64,000 nucleotides of DNA from Acidimicrobiaceae bacterium (GTDB taxonomy: Bacteria > Actinomycetota > Acidimicrobiia > Acidimicrobiales > Poriferisodalaceae), in contig PBMG01000016.1 of NCBI GenBank assembly GCA_002722565.1, positions 1 through 64,000 of the forward strand, read 5' to 3'. The notes beneath the pieces are model-generated. The model was not told the DNA's origin and ran no database searches. It saw only the letters and a program-made list of their open reading frames with translations. Made by a program: the position numbers and the translations under genes. Of this stretch, positions 9,071 through 18,152 are shown one piece after another. The stretch's first letter is position 1; each line of letters begins with the position of its first letter.

Positions 9071-10240
9071 TCATTGACTGGGAGTTTGCGTCAAACTGTC
9101 GTGCTGCGACGCATAAACAAACGCTATTGATACCGCTCCAAATACTGCAGCGCCTATATAGGCCATGGAGACATTGCGTTCAAAAATCGGCACCCACAAC
9201 AGCGGTCCAATGGCATGTCCTAGAAACCTGTGCGATAAGACCAGAGATATGCCGCCTCCCCTGTTGTTTGGCGATCCTGTAGCGGCTAGTAGTTGGAACC
9301 CGGTCGATATGCATTGGACCGCGGCGCCCGCTAACGCCCACACCAATATCAGTGGAATCGTGGTATCAATCTGAGACAGAACCAGCGCCGCCGCCATCGA
9401 CAAAAGCAACGCCATAGCGGTCGCCTTTCTAGCTCCTATCCGGTCAATAAGTGTCCCCCACTGCGGAGTAACAAACGCAGCTGTAAGAGACCCTGAAATC
9501 AACAGAGCTCCAGTAGCTGAACCAGATAGACCGATGACGTCTCGGCCAACAAGCGCAACCAGAAGTTGAAGTCCTCCTGGACCAATGGATTGGGTAAGCG
9601 CGACGAGTCCCAACGTCAACATTCTCTTATTAAGTACCGAACGCATCCCGAGATTCTGAGGACGACTAGTCATCGGCACTTTAGGAAGCTTCACCGAGAG
9701 GGCTAACGCCGCTACTGCGACAATCACGAAAGCCCACCGCCAGCCAACATCGGCAGCAATCCCTCCGAACAACATGCCCAGAACACCACCTATGGCTTGA
9801 AAGGACGCGTAGGTGCCTATCGTCCGTCCGACCCGATCTTTCGGAGCCGCGTCAGTAAGTGCGGCTATTAGCAGCGGCGTCATAAACGCGTTAAACGAAC
9901 CTTGGGCAGCGCGACCAATAAAAAAAATCCAAAGAGATGGACTCGCCGCACAAATAAGCGAAGCCACCGAATAGAGAGTTATGGCAACTCGAATTGTTCT
10001 TTGTCTCCCCCATCGCTCTCCGAGGGTTCCTGATACCAAAAGCAAACCAGCAAAGGGAAAGAAGAATGCTCCGATACCCCACGCGACAGCTGCTGTGCTG
10101 GTATCGAAAGAGTCGCGAAGCTCCGGGATCATTGGCGACATAACCGTTCCCCCGAAGGGGCCCAAGATTCCGCAGAAGTAGATCGGTACTAGTAGCCGAT
10201 AAGCAACTGACCTGTTTACGTCGCCGCGCCAAAAATTCAT
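9071..10240 (-). CDS. MFS transporter (DHA-type)
   Basis: 389 aa with about 12 hydrophobic segments. The loop 2-3 motif is seen as LGERWGRQRTIR near residue 73, and a repeat in the second half reads GTLIDRIGARKATA. The IGPFGGTVMSPMIPEL region at the first helix fits drug:proton antiporters. It is convergent with the dehalogenase gene, with only one base between the two stop codons. The substrate is not predictable. It is 27 bp downstream of the carbonic anhydrase gene on the same strand, so it may share a transcript with it. Confidence 0.83.
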   Translation of the reverse strand: MNFWRGDVNRSVAYRLLVPIYFCGILGPFGGTVMSPMIPELRDSFDTSTAAVAWGIGAFFFPFAGLLLVSGTLGERWGRQRTIRVAITLYSVASLICAASPSLWIFFIGRAAQGSFNAFMTPLLIAALTDAAPKDRVGRTIGTYASFQAIGGVLGMLFGGIAADVGWRWAFVIVAVAALALSVKLPKVPMTSRPQNLGMRSVLNKRMLTLGLVALTQSIGPGGLQLLVALVGRDVIGLSGSATGALLISGSLTAAFVTPQWGTLIDRIGARKATAMALLLSMAAALVLSQIDTTIPLILVWALAGAAVQCISTGFQLLAATGSPNNRGGGISLVLSHRFLGHAIGPLLWVPIFERNVSMAYIGAAVFGAVSIAFVYASQHDSLTQTPSQ

Positions 10241-10267
10241 TCTGTGCAGAAGCTACTTGGCTGAGAC

Positions 10268-10822
10268 CTATATGCCCCTTTCAACTTGATGCAACAGCCC
10301 GCTATCTACGTCATATACGAAACCGTACGTGTTGCTCGCATCGACGAAAGGGTTATCAACGAGCATCTGCATCGACCTTTGGGTATCGAGGTAAGGGTCT
10401 TCAAATCCTTCGATTGCCCAGTTGGGTTCTACCCCACATTCCGTTCGAAGCTCTGCAATAAAGTCGCCTTCGTCAACTTTTTGCATTCCACAGTCTGTGT
10501 GGTGCAACAAAATAATTTCTCGTGTTCCTAGAAGTCTCTGAGAGAGGCAAATCGAGCGTATGACGTCATCTGTCACAACCCCTCCGGCGTTCCTCAATAT
10601 GTGGGCGTCACCGGTTTTTAAACCGAGTATTTCAGCAACGTTCATCCGAGCATCCATGCACGCAACAACAACTAGTCGCATTTCTGGCGCGGCATTCAAT
10701 TCACTGTCGTCAGTTCCAGACGCGAACCGCTTATTGCGCTCGATCAGTTGATCGACGGATGGAACGAATTCTTGAGCCACAATGCTCGAAGTTACCGATC
10801 TTTGGGTCGACATTTGCGTCAA
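10268..10822 (-). CDS. Beta-class carbonic anhydrase
   Basis: 184 aa. It carries the beta-carbonic-anhydrase zinc site: Cys55 with the Asp57/Arg59 dyad in ACMDARMN, then His108 and Cys111 in HHTDCGM. The enzyme interconverts CO2 and bicarbonate in the cytoplasm. At this length it belongs with the short (about 160-190 aa) actinobacterial/archaeal-type clade. It is encoded upstream of, and in the same direction as, the MFS gene. The divergent LLM gene begins at 10910. A CCTTAAGG palindrome sits between them at 10848-10855; whether it is functional is unknown. Confidence 0.88.
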   Translation of the reverse strand: MTQMSTQRSVTSSIVAQEFVPSVDQLIERNKRFASGTDDSELNAAPEMRLVVVACMDARMNVAEILGLKTGDAHILRNAGGVVTDDVIRSICLSQRLLGTREIILLHHTDCGMQKVDEGDFIAELRTECGVEPNWAIEGFEDPYLDTQRSMQMLVDNPFVDASNTYGFVYDVDSGLLHQVERGI

Positions 10823-10909
10823 ATTTGTTCATGTACCAGTCTGAAACCCTTAAGGCGGGTAGGGCCTTGAGCTTAAAATCCGTGGCCAGTCGTATAACGG
10901 GGGTTATTT

Positions 10910-11791
10910 GTGCACGTAAGCATCGCCGGTTTTTTCGGTAATTCACCGCGTCGGGATTTGTCGTTCGCTCGGGATTTCGCTCAAACGATTGAAGGTCTGA
11001 ATTTTCGGACGCTGTCTTTACCGGAACATGTCGTCTTCTTCCCGACCTATGAATCAGACTATCCATACACCGATGATGGTGAACCTAATTGGGGTCCAGA
11101 CACCGGCATATTTGACCCCCTCTTTGTGGCCCAAGCTTTGGCTCATGTCACTACAAGGCTGCGTTTCGTTACCGGGGTTCTCATACTTACCCAAAGGCCG
11201 GCGTTACTCACAGCCAAGGAAGTTCTTACTTTGGACCACTTCACCGAAGGACGTTTTGAGTTAGGTGTCGGCTCGGGCTGGTCCTGGGAGGAGTACAGCG
11301 CGCTCGGTGTTGACTTCGCAAAGCGAGGCCGCCGGCTGGATGAGTACATCGAGGCTCTTCGTGTCGCATGGACTGATGAGCGCGCAACATATAGGGGCAA
11401 ATTTGTTCATTTTGAGAATGCTGTCATGAACCCCAAGCCGGTTACCCCTGGTGGTCCACCAATAATCATCGGCGGCGATTCACCGGCGGCGATGCGTCGC
11501 GCGGCTCTTTTGGGGGATGGATGGTACGGCTGGTGGGCTCAGCCAGATATTCAAGCTCACCTTGGTCTACTTGGCGAGACTTTGAACACTCACGGTCGGG
11601 ACCTAAGTGATGAGGATTTTGATTTCAAGTTGGGTCTTCCATTGGCCGAGATCAACCCCAGCGACATTGAGGTAAAAGTTGAGCTTGCAGCATCACTTGG
11701 GGTAGATGAGCTAGTTCTTGCTCCACCTATACCTTCGAAGGATTTCGACACTCACTTGGAAACGGTAGCTCGCGCTGCCGGTTTGGTTTAG
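10910..11791 (+). CDS. LLM-class F420-dependent oxidoreductase
   Basis: 293 aa, GTG start, second LLM-type TIM-barrel protein of the window. Seen: LSLPEHVVFFPTYES near residue 36, LRFVTGVLILTQRP near 83, FELGVGSGWSWEEYSALG near 110-130 and PPIIIGGDSPAAMRRA near 180. F420 is the expected cofactor by analogy to actinobacterial relatives. It is flanked divergently by carbonic anhydrase and abuts the convergent ClC gene with no spacer (stops at 11791 and 11792). The function of the individual enzyme cannot be assigned. Confidence 0.84.
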   Translation: MHVSIAGFFGNSPRRDLSFARDFAQTIEGLNFRTLSLPEHVVFFPTYESDYPYTDDGEPNWGPDTGIFDPLFVAQALAHVTTRLRFVTGVLILTQRPALLTAKEVLTLDHFTEGRFELGVGSGWSWEEYSALGVDFAKRGRRLDEYIEALRVAWTDERATYRGKFVHFENAVMNPKPVTPGGPPIIIGGDSPAAMRRAALLGDGWYGWWAQPDIQAHLGLLGETLNTHGRDLSDEDFDFKLGLPLAEINPSDIEVKVELAASLGVDELVLAPPIPSKDFDTHLETVARAAGLV

Positions 11792-13555
11792 TTAAGAACC
11801 TTCGTTTTTGGGTGGAGCGGCATTGTCATGTGCCTTCACTATAGAAACTCGATTAGCTACACCTAGAACACGGTCGTTCCAGTCCAGAACTGGCAATAAA
11901 TCGGTATTGCCGTTCTCTAACATTTGCATTCCTTCTTCCAGAGTTGCCCCAGGATGGGCAACCGGGTGGTCCTCTCTAAGGATCTCCGAAACTTTCGCTG
12001 TTGTGGTTTCTTCAAGTTTCGCTTGCGCGTCTTTCAGATACGCGACTCCTTGAAGAGCGCGGTCTGCACTAACCACGAGCAGCATCTCTTCGCGGCCGCG
12101 TTTCATTACTTCTATCGCTTGCTGGATCGAGGCAGTCTTTTGAGTCGCTGCGTATTTAGCTTCAGCAGCTCCCACTAATGGGACTTGAGTCATAAGTTGA
12201 TCATCATCGGAGGTTTGGAAACCCAAGGAGTTTTTGCGACGCAATTTGACTTCGTATATTGAGTCTTTCTTGATTGCTGTGTACGCAACCGTGGCAGCTG
12301 CACAGGCCGCCATGAGCGGCATGATTAATCCGAAGTCGTTTGTCATCTCGAACACAATGAAGATGCTCGACATCGGAGCTTGGGCTGCGGCAGCGAATAC
12401 AGCCGCCATTCCTACAACTGCGTAGGCACCGGCGGGTGCTGTTGAGTCAGGGAACAGTTGATTGACGATCTCGCCGTAGGCAGATCCGAGTAGCGCTCCA
12501 ATAAAGAGCGATGGCGAAAATATTCCGCCAGACCCTCCCGAGCCCAACGTAAGCGCTGTGGCAAGCATTTTTCCTATTAGTAAGAAAAGTAGAAGTCGAA
12601 ATGCAAATTCTCCGGCGAGAGCTTTATCGATACCAGCGAGACCTGATCCGAGCAGATCGATTGAGATAGCTCCCAATAGACCGACCGTTACTGCTCCAAT
12701 GGCAGGCCTCAAATCAGCGAGTACCGGGAGGGCGTCAAACTGGTCTTCGACGAAGTACAGCAGTCTCACAAACCCGACCGCGACGATCGCTGCGACGATT
12801 CCAAGAACGGCGTACAGGACTAGTTCGGTGGGGTGAATGAGTTGGTGTACTTCCGCAGTAAGGACGGATTCATCGCCGACAAGCACTCGCCATATGGCGT
12901 TCGCTGCGACTGCCGAAATAACGACCGTTGAGAATCCGCGAGCGGTAAAGGACCGCAATATGACTTCGAGGGCAAAGAACACACCGGCAAGCGGGGCGTT
13001 GAAGATCGCAGCAATGCCTGCAGCCGCTCCAGCAGCTACGAAAGTAGATCTGCGTCGGTCAGACATCCTGAACGAACGTGCAAGCGTTGAGCCTAATGCC
13101 GAACCGATTTGGACGATTGGTCCTTCGCGGCCGGCTGAGCCACCTGACCCGATGGTGAGAGCTGAAGCTATAGCCTTAACCGACGCGACGCGAGTTCGGA
13201 TTCTGCCTCCTCGGCGGTTAACCGCCTCCATTACTTCAGGTACGCCATGGCCTCGGGCTTCTGAAGCTGCTCTGGTTACTAATGGGCCGACGAGTAGACC
13301 TCCCAAAATAATTCCAGGCATAAATTTGAAGGGTCCAAGTCCTTTGGACCAGTTTGCTATTCGTCCAAAGAGTTCTTCGTGGAGGTAATCGATTAGATAG
13401 TGAAAGCTGACGGCCGCTAATCCACCCACAAGCCCCACAATCAAAGCCATGAAGGCAAATGTCTGATTTTCGGTTAAACGAATGCCAGCCAGCTGTCGTC
13501 CGAAGGTGCGTACTTGGAAAATTCGTCCAAGGAAAAAATGGGCTCGTTTGGGCAT
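11792..13555 (-). CDS. ClC-family chloride channel/antiporter with CBS pair
   Basis: 587 aa membrane protein. ClC motifs are GHGVPEVMEAV (102-112), GSGGSAGREGPIVQIG (136-151, containing the gating glutamate Glu144) and GSGGSGGIFSPSLFIG in the second half. After the membrane domain the C-terminal about 130 residues look like two CBS modules (for example MKRGREEMLLVVSADRALQGV and MLENGNTDLLPVLDWNDRVLGV), which normally bind adenine nucleotides. The gating Glu suggests H+/Cl- exchange rather than a pure channel, but that is only inference. It is divergent from dtxR across a 132-bp region carrying two inverted repeats. Confidence 0.92.
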   Translation of the reverse strand: MPKRAHFFLGRIFQVRTFGRQLAGIRLTENQTFAFMALIVGLVGGLAAVSFHYLIDYLHEELFGRIANWSKGLGPFKFMPGIILGGLLVGPLVTRAASEARGHGVPEVMEAVNRRGGRIRTRVASVKAIASALTIGSGGSAGREGPIVQIGSALGSTLARSFRMSDRRRSTFVAAGAAAGIAAIFNAPLAGVFFALEVILRSFTARGFSTVVISAVAANAIWRVLVGDESVLTAEVHQLIHPTELVLYAVLGIVAAIVAVGFVRLLYFVEDQFDALPVLADLRPAIGAVTVGLLGAISIDLLGSGLAGIDKALAGEFAFRLLLFLLIGKMLATALTLGSGGSGGIFSPSLFIGALLGSAYGEIVNQLFPDSTAPAGAYAVVGMAAVFAAAAQAPMSSIFIVFEMTNDFGLIMPLMAACAAATVAYTAIKKDSIYEVKLRRKNSLGFQTSDDDQLMTQVPLVGAAEAKYAATQKTASIQQAIEVMKRGREEMLLVVSADRALQGVAYLKDAQAKLEETTTAKVSEILREDHPVAHPGATLEEGMQMLENGNTDLLPVLDWNDRVLGVANRVSIVKAHDNAAPPKNEGS

Positions 13556-13609
13556 TACTTGATGACGGTATCTGTTAGCCGATTAATCTGCCCCGAGAAG
13601 CGCCTAGAA

Positions 13610-13625
13610 ATAAGGCCCACCTTAT
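13610..13625. promoter_or_regulatory. Inverted repeat ATAAGG-N4-CCTTAT, candidate DtxR-family operator
   Basis: A perfect 6-bp inverted repeat with a 4-bp spacer, in the divergent region between the ClC gene and the DtxR-type regulator. The AGG-N4-CCT geometry equals the core of known DtxR/IdeR boxes (TTAGG-N4-CCTAA). The same architecture occurs at 22161-22176. Autoregulation is inferred. Confidence 0.55.
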
Positions 13626-13626
13626 T

Positions 13627-13642
13627 GTTAAGGAAGGTTAAC
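13627..13642. promoter_or_regulatory. Inverted repeat GTTAA-N6-TTAAC in the clc/dtxR divergent region
   Basis: GTTAA and TTAAC arms with GGAAGG between them, starting 2 bp beyond the first inverted repeat. It may be a second operator or promoter-proximal element for the divergent genes; no regulator can be named. The 45 bp from here to the dtxR GTG would accommodate a promoter. Confidence 0.3.
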
Positions 13643-13687
13643 ATTCGTTCGTCACGGTTCGGACAAGTGGGCTGGTAAGGTCTTTGC

Positions 13688-14365
13688 GTGGCATACGAAC
13701 CAACCGAACACCATCCCGCTTTCGAGGAATACAGCGAAGCCATCTTTGAACTCGCTGAGGACGGAGTACCCGTCATTCAGGCCAGGATTTCCGAACGCCT
13801 TGAAGTTTCGCGACCTGCCGTGAGTGAAATGGTGCGGCGAATGGAACGCGAGGACCTCGTCGATGTGAAAACCGATGGCGAGATCACGCTCACCAATGAC
13901 GGCAAAACCTTAGCGACGACAATTGTTCGTAGGCATCGACTCGCCGAGTGTTTTCTTACCGAGGTACTCGGTTTGAACTGGACCGATGCGCACAGCGAAG
14001 CAGGCCGGTGGGAGCACGTAATTTCACCAACTGTTGAGGAAGCAATGCTCAAAGTGCTCGGTGAACCCGAGACTTGTCCACACGGAAACCCGATTCCGGG
14101 GAGTGGTTACGAAGAACCAGCAGGGGCGGTCGTTTTGTCCAAGATCGACGCCGGTGATCCTTTCACAGTGGTGCGGATACCTGAGGAGTTGGAATGGGAA
14201 ACTGGGCAACTTGAGTTCCTAGAGAACACTGGTCTGATGCCCGGTCGCTCTGGTGTTGTGTTGTCATTTGCTCCCGATGGAACAGCCACAGTCAATGTGG
14301 GTGATACCCCATTTGGGGTCGGCGGCCCAACAGCGGACCGCATTGTTGTAACTCCAGGCGCATGA
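13688..14365 (+). CDS. DtxR/IdeR/MntR-family metal-dependent regulator
   Basis: 225 aa, GTG start after TGGTAAGGT. Domain order: winged helix at about 10-70 (recognition helix SRPAVSEMVRRM at 41-52), dimerisation and metal site at about 75-140, then an SH3-like FeoA domain at about 145-222. Metal residues aligned with DtxR: His83, Glu87 and His102 (ancillary site), then Glu109 and His110. The primary-site Cys (C102 in DtxR, usually in EACRWEH) is Gly106 here (EAGRWEH). It probably represses iron or manganese uptake. It is co-transcribed with the ABC ATPase (4-bp ATGA overlap). Metal specificity is open because of the lost Cys. Confidence 0.88.
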   Translation: MAYEPTEHHPAFEEYSEAIFELAEDGVPVIQARISERLEVSRPAVSEMVRRMEREDLVDVKTDGEITLTNDGKTLATTIVRRHRLAECFLTEVLGLNWTDAHSEAGRWEHVISPTVEEAMLKVLGEPETCPHGNPIPGSGYEEPAGAVVLSKIDAGDPFTVVRIPEELEWETGQLEFLENTGLMPGRSGVVLSFAPDGTATVNVGDTPFGVGGPTADRIVVTPGA

Positions 14366-15387
14366 CAAGTTCCGCTGCGCGCGGGGTCAGAGTCGAAGAC
14401 CTTGAACACTCCTACGGACAAGAACCAGTTCTACATGGAGTAAGTATCGACGTCTCACCAGGCGAATCAATTGCTCTTTTGGGTCCAAGTGGGTGCGGAA
14501 AAACGACTTTACTAAGACTCATTGCAGGCCTAGAGAGCCCTTCATCTGGCTCTATAACTATCGGAGAAGACCTTGTTGCGGGAGAAACTTGGGTACCACC
14601 CGATCGTCGCAGGGTCGGCATGGTATTTCAGGATTGGGCATTATTCCCCCATCTGTCAGTTGCCAAGAACGTCTCTTACGGGATCTCAAAGTCAACGTCG
14701 AAGGACACCGAGGTCTCCGCTGCTCTCGAAATGATGAATTTGGCAGGATTGGAAGATCGTATGCCGGCAACACTCTCTGGTGGCCAGCAACAACGCGTTG
14801 CTTTAGCTCGAGCTCTCGCACCTCGACCAGGAGTACTTCTCCTAGATGAACCATTTTCTAATCTCGACACCAGCCTACGAATCGAGGTGAGAACCGAAGT
14901 TCGCGAGCTCTTAGCAGACCTTGGGATCACATCAATATTTGTCACCCACGACCAAGACGAAGCGTTTATCGTCGGCGACCGCGTCGCTGTTATGCGCAAT
15001 GGTCAAATTGTTCAGACTGATTCTCCACAAGGTCTATACCACCACCCTGTAGATCAATGGACTGCAGAATTTGTAGGGACCGTTTCATTGTTAAAAGGCG
15101 AAGCGGCTTCAGGGTTCGCCAACTGTTCATTAGGTTCAGTAGCGATAGACCCGCAGCTCAACGGTTCGGTTGACGTGCTGATCCGGCCCGAGCAGCTATC
15201 AATTACAGCTGGTGGTGATGGTGAGGTTCAGTCAGTTGAGTATTACGGCCACGACTCAATGATCTTCGTAGCTCTCGGCGACGACCAGATACGTGTCCGT
15301 TGCGGACCTTTAGTCAAATTCAACCGCGGCGATCAGGTTCAACTTCAGTTCACCAGCGATCAAGCTTTAGCGTTCAGGTCTGATTGA
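14362..15387 (+). CDS. Ferric iron-type ABC transporter ATP-binding protein
   Basis: 341 aa. Walker A GPSGCGKT (41-48), Q-loop FQDWALFPHLS around residue 90, signature LSGGQ (138-142) and Walker B LLLDEP (159-164), followed by a switch His in FVTHDQDEA. The C-terminal about 100 residues (SVDVLIRPEQL onward) are a TOBE-like domain as in FbpC/FutC. It energises an importer of the Fe3+/polyamine/sulfate type. Its permease and binding protein are not adjacent: they lie at 17085-19741 beyond an opposing gene, while the ATPase is translationally coupled to dtxR. The assignment to iron rests on that linkage and on the Fut-like binding protein. Confidence 0.87.
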   Translation: MTSSAARGVRVEDLEHSYGQEPVLHGVSIDVSPGESIALLGPSGCGKTTLLRLIAGLESPSSGSITIGEDLVAGETWVPPDRRRVGMVFQDWALFPHLSVAKNVSYGISKSTSKDTEVSAALEMMNLAGLEDRMPATLSGGQQQRVALARALAPRPGVLLLDEPFSNLDTSLRIEVRTEVRELLADLGITSIFVTHDQDEAFIVGDRVAVMRNGQIVQTDSPQGLYHHPVDQWTAEFVGTVSLLKGEAASGFANCSLGSVAIDPQLNGSVDVLIRPEQLSITAGGDGEVQSVEYYGHDSMIFVALGDDQIRVRCGPLVKFNRGDQVQLQFTSDQALAFRSD

Positions 15388-15392
15388 GAAAA

Positions 15393-17018
15393 TCAGGCGG
15401 CGTTAATCTCGCGATACACGGCTGGCACCACATTTCTTAGGTACCGGCCAAGCTTGATGAAGCTTTCACCCGTAGTACGGAAGTGGTAGCTGATCGGCAC
15501 TTCTTGATACCGGAAACCTTTGGCCAATAAGTCGAGAGTCAGGACCTGCGCGTAATTGAAGTCGTGAATAATTTCAGAGCTTCGCGCGGCCTCAAAAGAA
15601 AGGGCCCTGTAGCCCGATTGACCGTCGGTAATACGTTGACGCGCCACGAGTTGCAATGCTCGAGTAAGAACGTGATTACCGAAGCGGCGATGCGGCCTCA
15701 TGTGGTCAATGCGCCCCAAGAATCGACTCCCGATCACGTAGTCCGCTTCTCCGTCAAGTATCGGCGCAACAACGTTGGCTAGTTCTTCAGGAGGATACTC
15801 ACCGTCGGCATCACAAAAAACGACTGCGGCGGCGTTACGTTCAACTCCGATCCGGAGACCTACGCGTACGGCTGCTCCCAAACCTTGATTTTGTCCAAGT
15901 TGAACAACTTCAGCCCCACTTTGTTGAGCGCATCGAACCGTTTCGTCTGCCGAACCGTCATCAACAATCACTAACTCAACTCGACGGCCATGAACCTCTT
16001 CTGGGACACGGTCTATGCAGCCAGATACGGCTTCTTCTTCGTTATATGCGGGCATAAACAAAACCACTGGAGCATCCGGCGGTACTGCACCAGAAATTAG
16101 TTTTTGTTCACTTTTGTTCAGCCGCAATCTGCCTATGAGTGAAGGTGCGGGAGCGAAGGCTGCGATTACGCCAACCAACAATGAGTACGCAGTTTTGAGA
16201 GCATGAGCTCCTAACGCTGCAATCAAGGCAGCTTCGGCGTCGTAGCCCAACACGACATAAGCAGCCACAGCTGCTGCCTCATACGTACCGAATCCTCCCG
16301 GCGCGATAGCCGCAATCTGCGCAGCCACTGCAACCGTGGTTACCAAAACTGCTTCGGACCAGGAGAGGTTGATTCCAACCCACGTTGCTACCTGGCGAAC
16401 AAGAATCGACTCGGCAATCCACGCGACTGCGGAAAGGCCCAGTGCTACTGCGCCAGGTCGCACAACATCAGGACGTCGTTGAGCGACCTTAGATAACCAA
16501 CGCCAACCAACAAACGCAACTAAGACAACCAACCCAAGCAGGAGCCATCCTGCTATTCCAACTAGCCCGAAGAACGCGCTCGGGGCAACTAGCGCTCCCA
16601 AACCAACGACCGCAAGCATGTCAGCTGAGCGAAGCGTGATCGTCGACACAGTTGCGGCTTCAATTCCTACGCGATGACGACGAACGACACTAATCACTCG
16701 GAGCGGCTCGCCCAATCTGAACGGCAGCACATGGTTCGCTCCCAACGAAAGATGGATAGCAGCTAATGCTTGGCCAAACGGAAGTTCAGGTAGAACACGT
16801 TGCCAGGCAATCGCACGCAATACGAATGCAATCCCAAAGGCAGCGAGAGCACCAATAACTCCGGCTGGCTGATCCGCTGCTTGCTGGGCTGCTTCCCTAA
16901 AAGCTGCTCCATCCACACTAGGTACAACAACAAACACCGCGGCAAGACCAACGATAATTCCAACGAAAATCACCGTCTTAGTCGATAAACGAGCTCGTAT
17001 CGTCGACAAAAAGTTCAC
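15393..17018 (-). CDS. Fusion of LPG-synthase-type membrane domain with family 2 glycosyltransferase
   Basis: About 541 aa from the GTG at 17018. A TTG at 17063 is in frame but lies only 22 bp from the divergent start at 17085 and has no clear ribosome site. The N-terminal about 300 residues are an UPF0104/AglD-like multi-TM domain (for example LGANHVLPFRLGEPLR). The C-terminal about 230 residues are a GT2/DPM1-type transferase: FMPAYNEEEAV, VDDGSADET, and CDADGEYPPEEL with the DAD metal motif. It would transfer a sugar to a lipid carrier at the membrane. It stands on the strand opposite to the split iron transporter and next to other envelope-sugar genes. Confidence 0.85.
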   Translation of the reverse strand: MNFLSTIRARLSTKTVIFVGIIVGLAAVFVVVPSVDGAAFREAAQQAADQPAGVIGALAAFGIAFVLRAIAWQRVLPELPFGQALAAIHLSLGANHVLPFRLGEPLRVISVVRRHRVGIEAATVSTITLRSADMLAVVGLGALVAPSAFFGLVGIAGWLLLGLVVLVAFVGWRWLSKVAQRRPDVVRPGAVALGLSAVAWIAESILVRQVATWVGINLSWSEAVLVTTVAVAAQIAAIAPGGFGTYEAAAVAAYVVLGYDAEAALIAALGAHALKTAYSLLVGVIAAFAPAPSLIGRLRLNKSEQKLISGAVPPDAPVVLFMPAYNEEEAVSGCIDRVPEEVHGRRVELVIVDDGSADETVRCAQQSGAEVVQLGQNQGLGAAVRVGLRIGVERNAAAVVFCDADGEYPPEELANVVAPILDGEADYVIGSRFLGRIDHMRPHRRFGNHVLTRALQLVARQRITDGQSGYRALSFEAARSSEIIHDFNYAQVLTLDLLAKGFRYQEVPISYHFRTTGESFIKLGRYLRNVVPAVYREINAA

Positions 17019-17084
17019 GTAACACACTCTACGGCGTAAAGCAGGCTTTACATCTTTCCTCAAGAGTGGATAGGTTTAGAGATT

Positions 17085-18152
17085 ATGCTGAAACGCTTAC
17101 TCCCCCTACTTATAACAATGACCTTCGTTGCTGCCGCGTGCGGCGGTTCTGAGCAACTACAAATCGACGGGTTGGCCGCAGAGATCAACCCCGAAGAATG
17201 TGTAGATGGCTCAGGCAAAGAGGTCACTATTTACTCAGGTCGTACTGAAAATCTCATCGAACCTGTACTTGAAGCCTTCGCTTGTGCGACCGGCGTCAGT
17301 GTCCAGGTCCGTTGGGGCAGTTCGACACAACTAGCTCTTCTGATTGACGAGGAAGGCAAACGCACTGCTGCTGACGTCTTCCTTAGCCGATCACCCGGGC
17401 CAGTTGGCTTCCTTGAATCAAAGGATCTCCTCGGCACCATTGATGACTCAGTCCTCAACCTGGTTGGCGAAGAAAACAGATCCGCCGAAGGGTCATGGAT
17501 CGGATTTTCAGGACGGAAACGAGTTCTCGTACGCAACGTAGATATGGTTTCCGACGCTGACCTCCCGACCTCAGTGTTTGACCTAACCGCAGACAAATGG
17601 CGCGGCAAAGTCGCAATTCCAGGAACCAACGGATCCTTCGTTGATTGGTTCACTGTATTTCGCGATCAATACGGAACTGACGTAGCCGCTCAGTGGTTGA
17701 ACGATATGGTGGACAACGACGCACGTTATTACCCAAACAACCGCTCGATCGTAGAAGCGACAGGTCGCGGCGAAATCGAAATGGGTCTTGTGAACCACTA
17801 TTACAACTACCAAGAAGTCGCCGCATCTGGAGATGAACATCGAGCGCGAAACCACGATCTTGATGACGACGATATTGGTTCTCTACTGATCATTACCGCT
17901 GCCACTGTGTTGGATTCATCCAAGAATTCTGAGGCAGCAAACGATCTATTGGCGTTCCTTCTAACTGAACCAGTGCAAAGCTACTTCACCAATAGGACAT
18001 TTGAATATCCGCTTGCAGCTGGCGTCGAACCCAATCCAGCTTTACCGGCACTTACTGCGTTGGAAATCGGTTCGGTCGATTTCGACGCTTTGGGTGGCGG
18101 CTTTGAAGAAACAGCCCGGATAATCGAAGCGAGTGGTATCCAGAATCAATGA
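17085..18152 (+). CDS. Iron(III)-type ABC transporter substrate-binding lipoprotein
   Basis: 355 aa. N-terminal lipoprotein signal MLKRLLPLLITMTFVAAAC with the lipidated Cys19. The mature part has the bacterial solute-binding fold of the FbpA/FutA/IdiA group (EVTIYSGRTENLIEPVLEAF, VRWGSSTQLALLI, VDWFTVFRDQYG, NNRSIVEATGRGEIEMGLVNHYY). The YY pair near residue 245 resembles the Tyr ligands for ferric iron. The protein is anchored outside the membrane and delivers Fe3+ to the permease whose start overlaps its stop by 4 bp. Confidence 0.87.
   Translation: MLKRLLPLLITMTFVAAACGGSEQLQIDGLAAEINPEECVDGSGKEVTIYSGRTENLIEPVLEAFACATGVSVQVRWGSSTQLALLIDEEGKRTAADVFLSRSPGPVGFLESKDLLGTIDDSVLNLVGEENRSAEGSWIGFSGRKRVLVRNVDMVSDADLPTSVFDLTADKWRGKVAIPGTNGSFVDWFTVFRDQYGTDVAAQWLNDMVDNDARYYPNNRSIVEATGRGEIEMGLVNHYYNYQEVAASGDEHRARNHDLDDDDIGSLLIITAATVLDSSKNSEAANDLLAFLLTEPVQSYFTNRTFEYPLAAGVEPNPALPALTALEIGSVDFDALGGGFEETARIIEASGIQNQ

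Noticed and set aside
10848-10855. CCTTAAGG palindrome between carbonic anhydrase and LLM genes as a metal operator
   Set aside because: Lacks the 4-bp spacer of the other two sites, and an 8-bp palindrome can arise by chance.
12837-13388. Plus-strand 183-codon frame opposite the ClC gene
   Set aside because: Shadow frame; the minus strand carries all ClC motifs.
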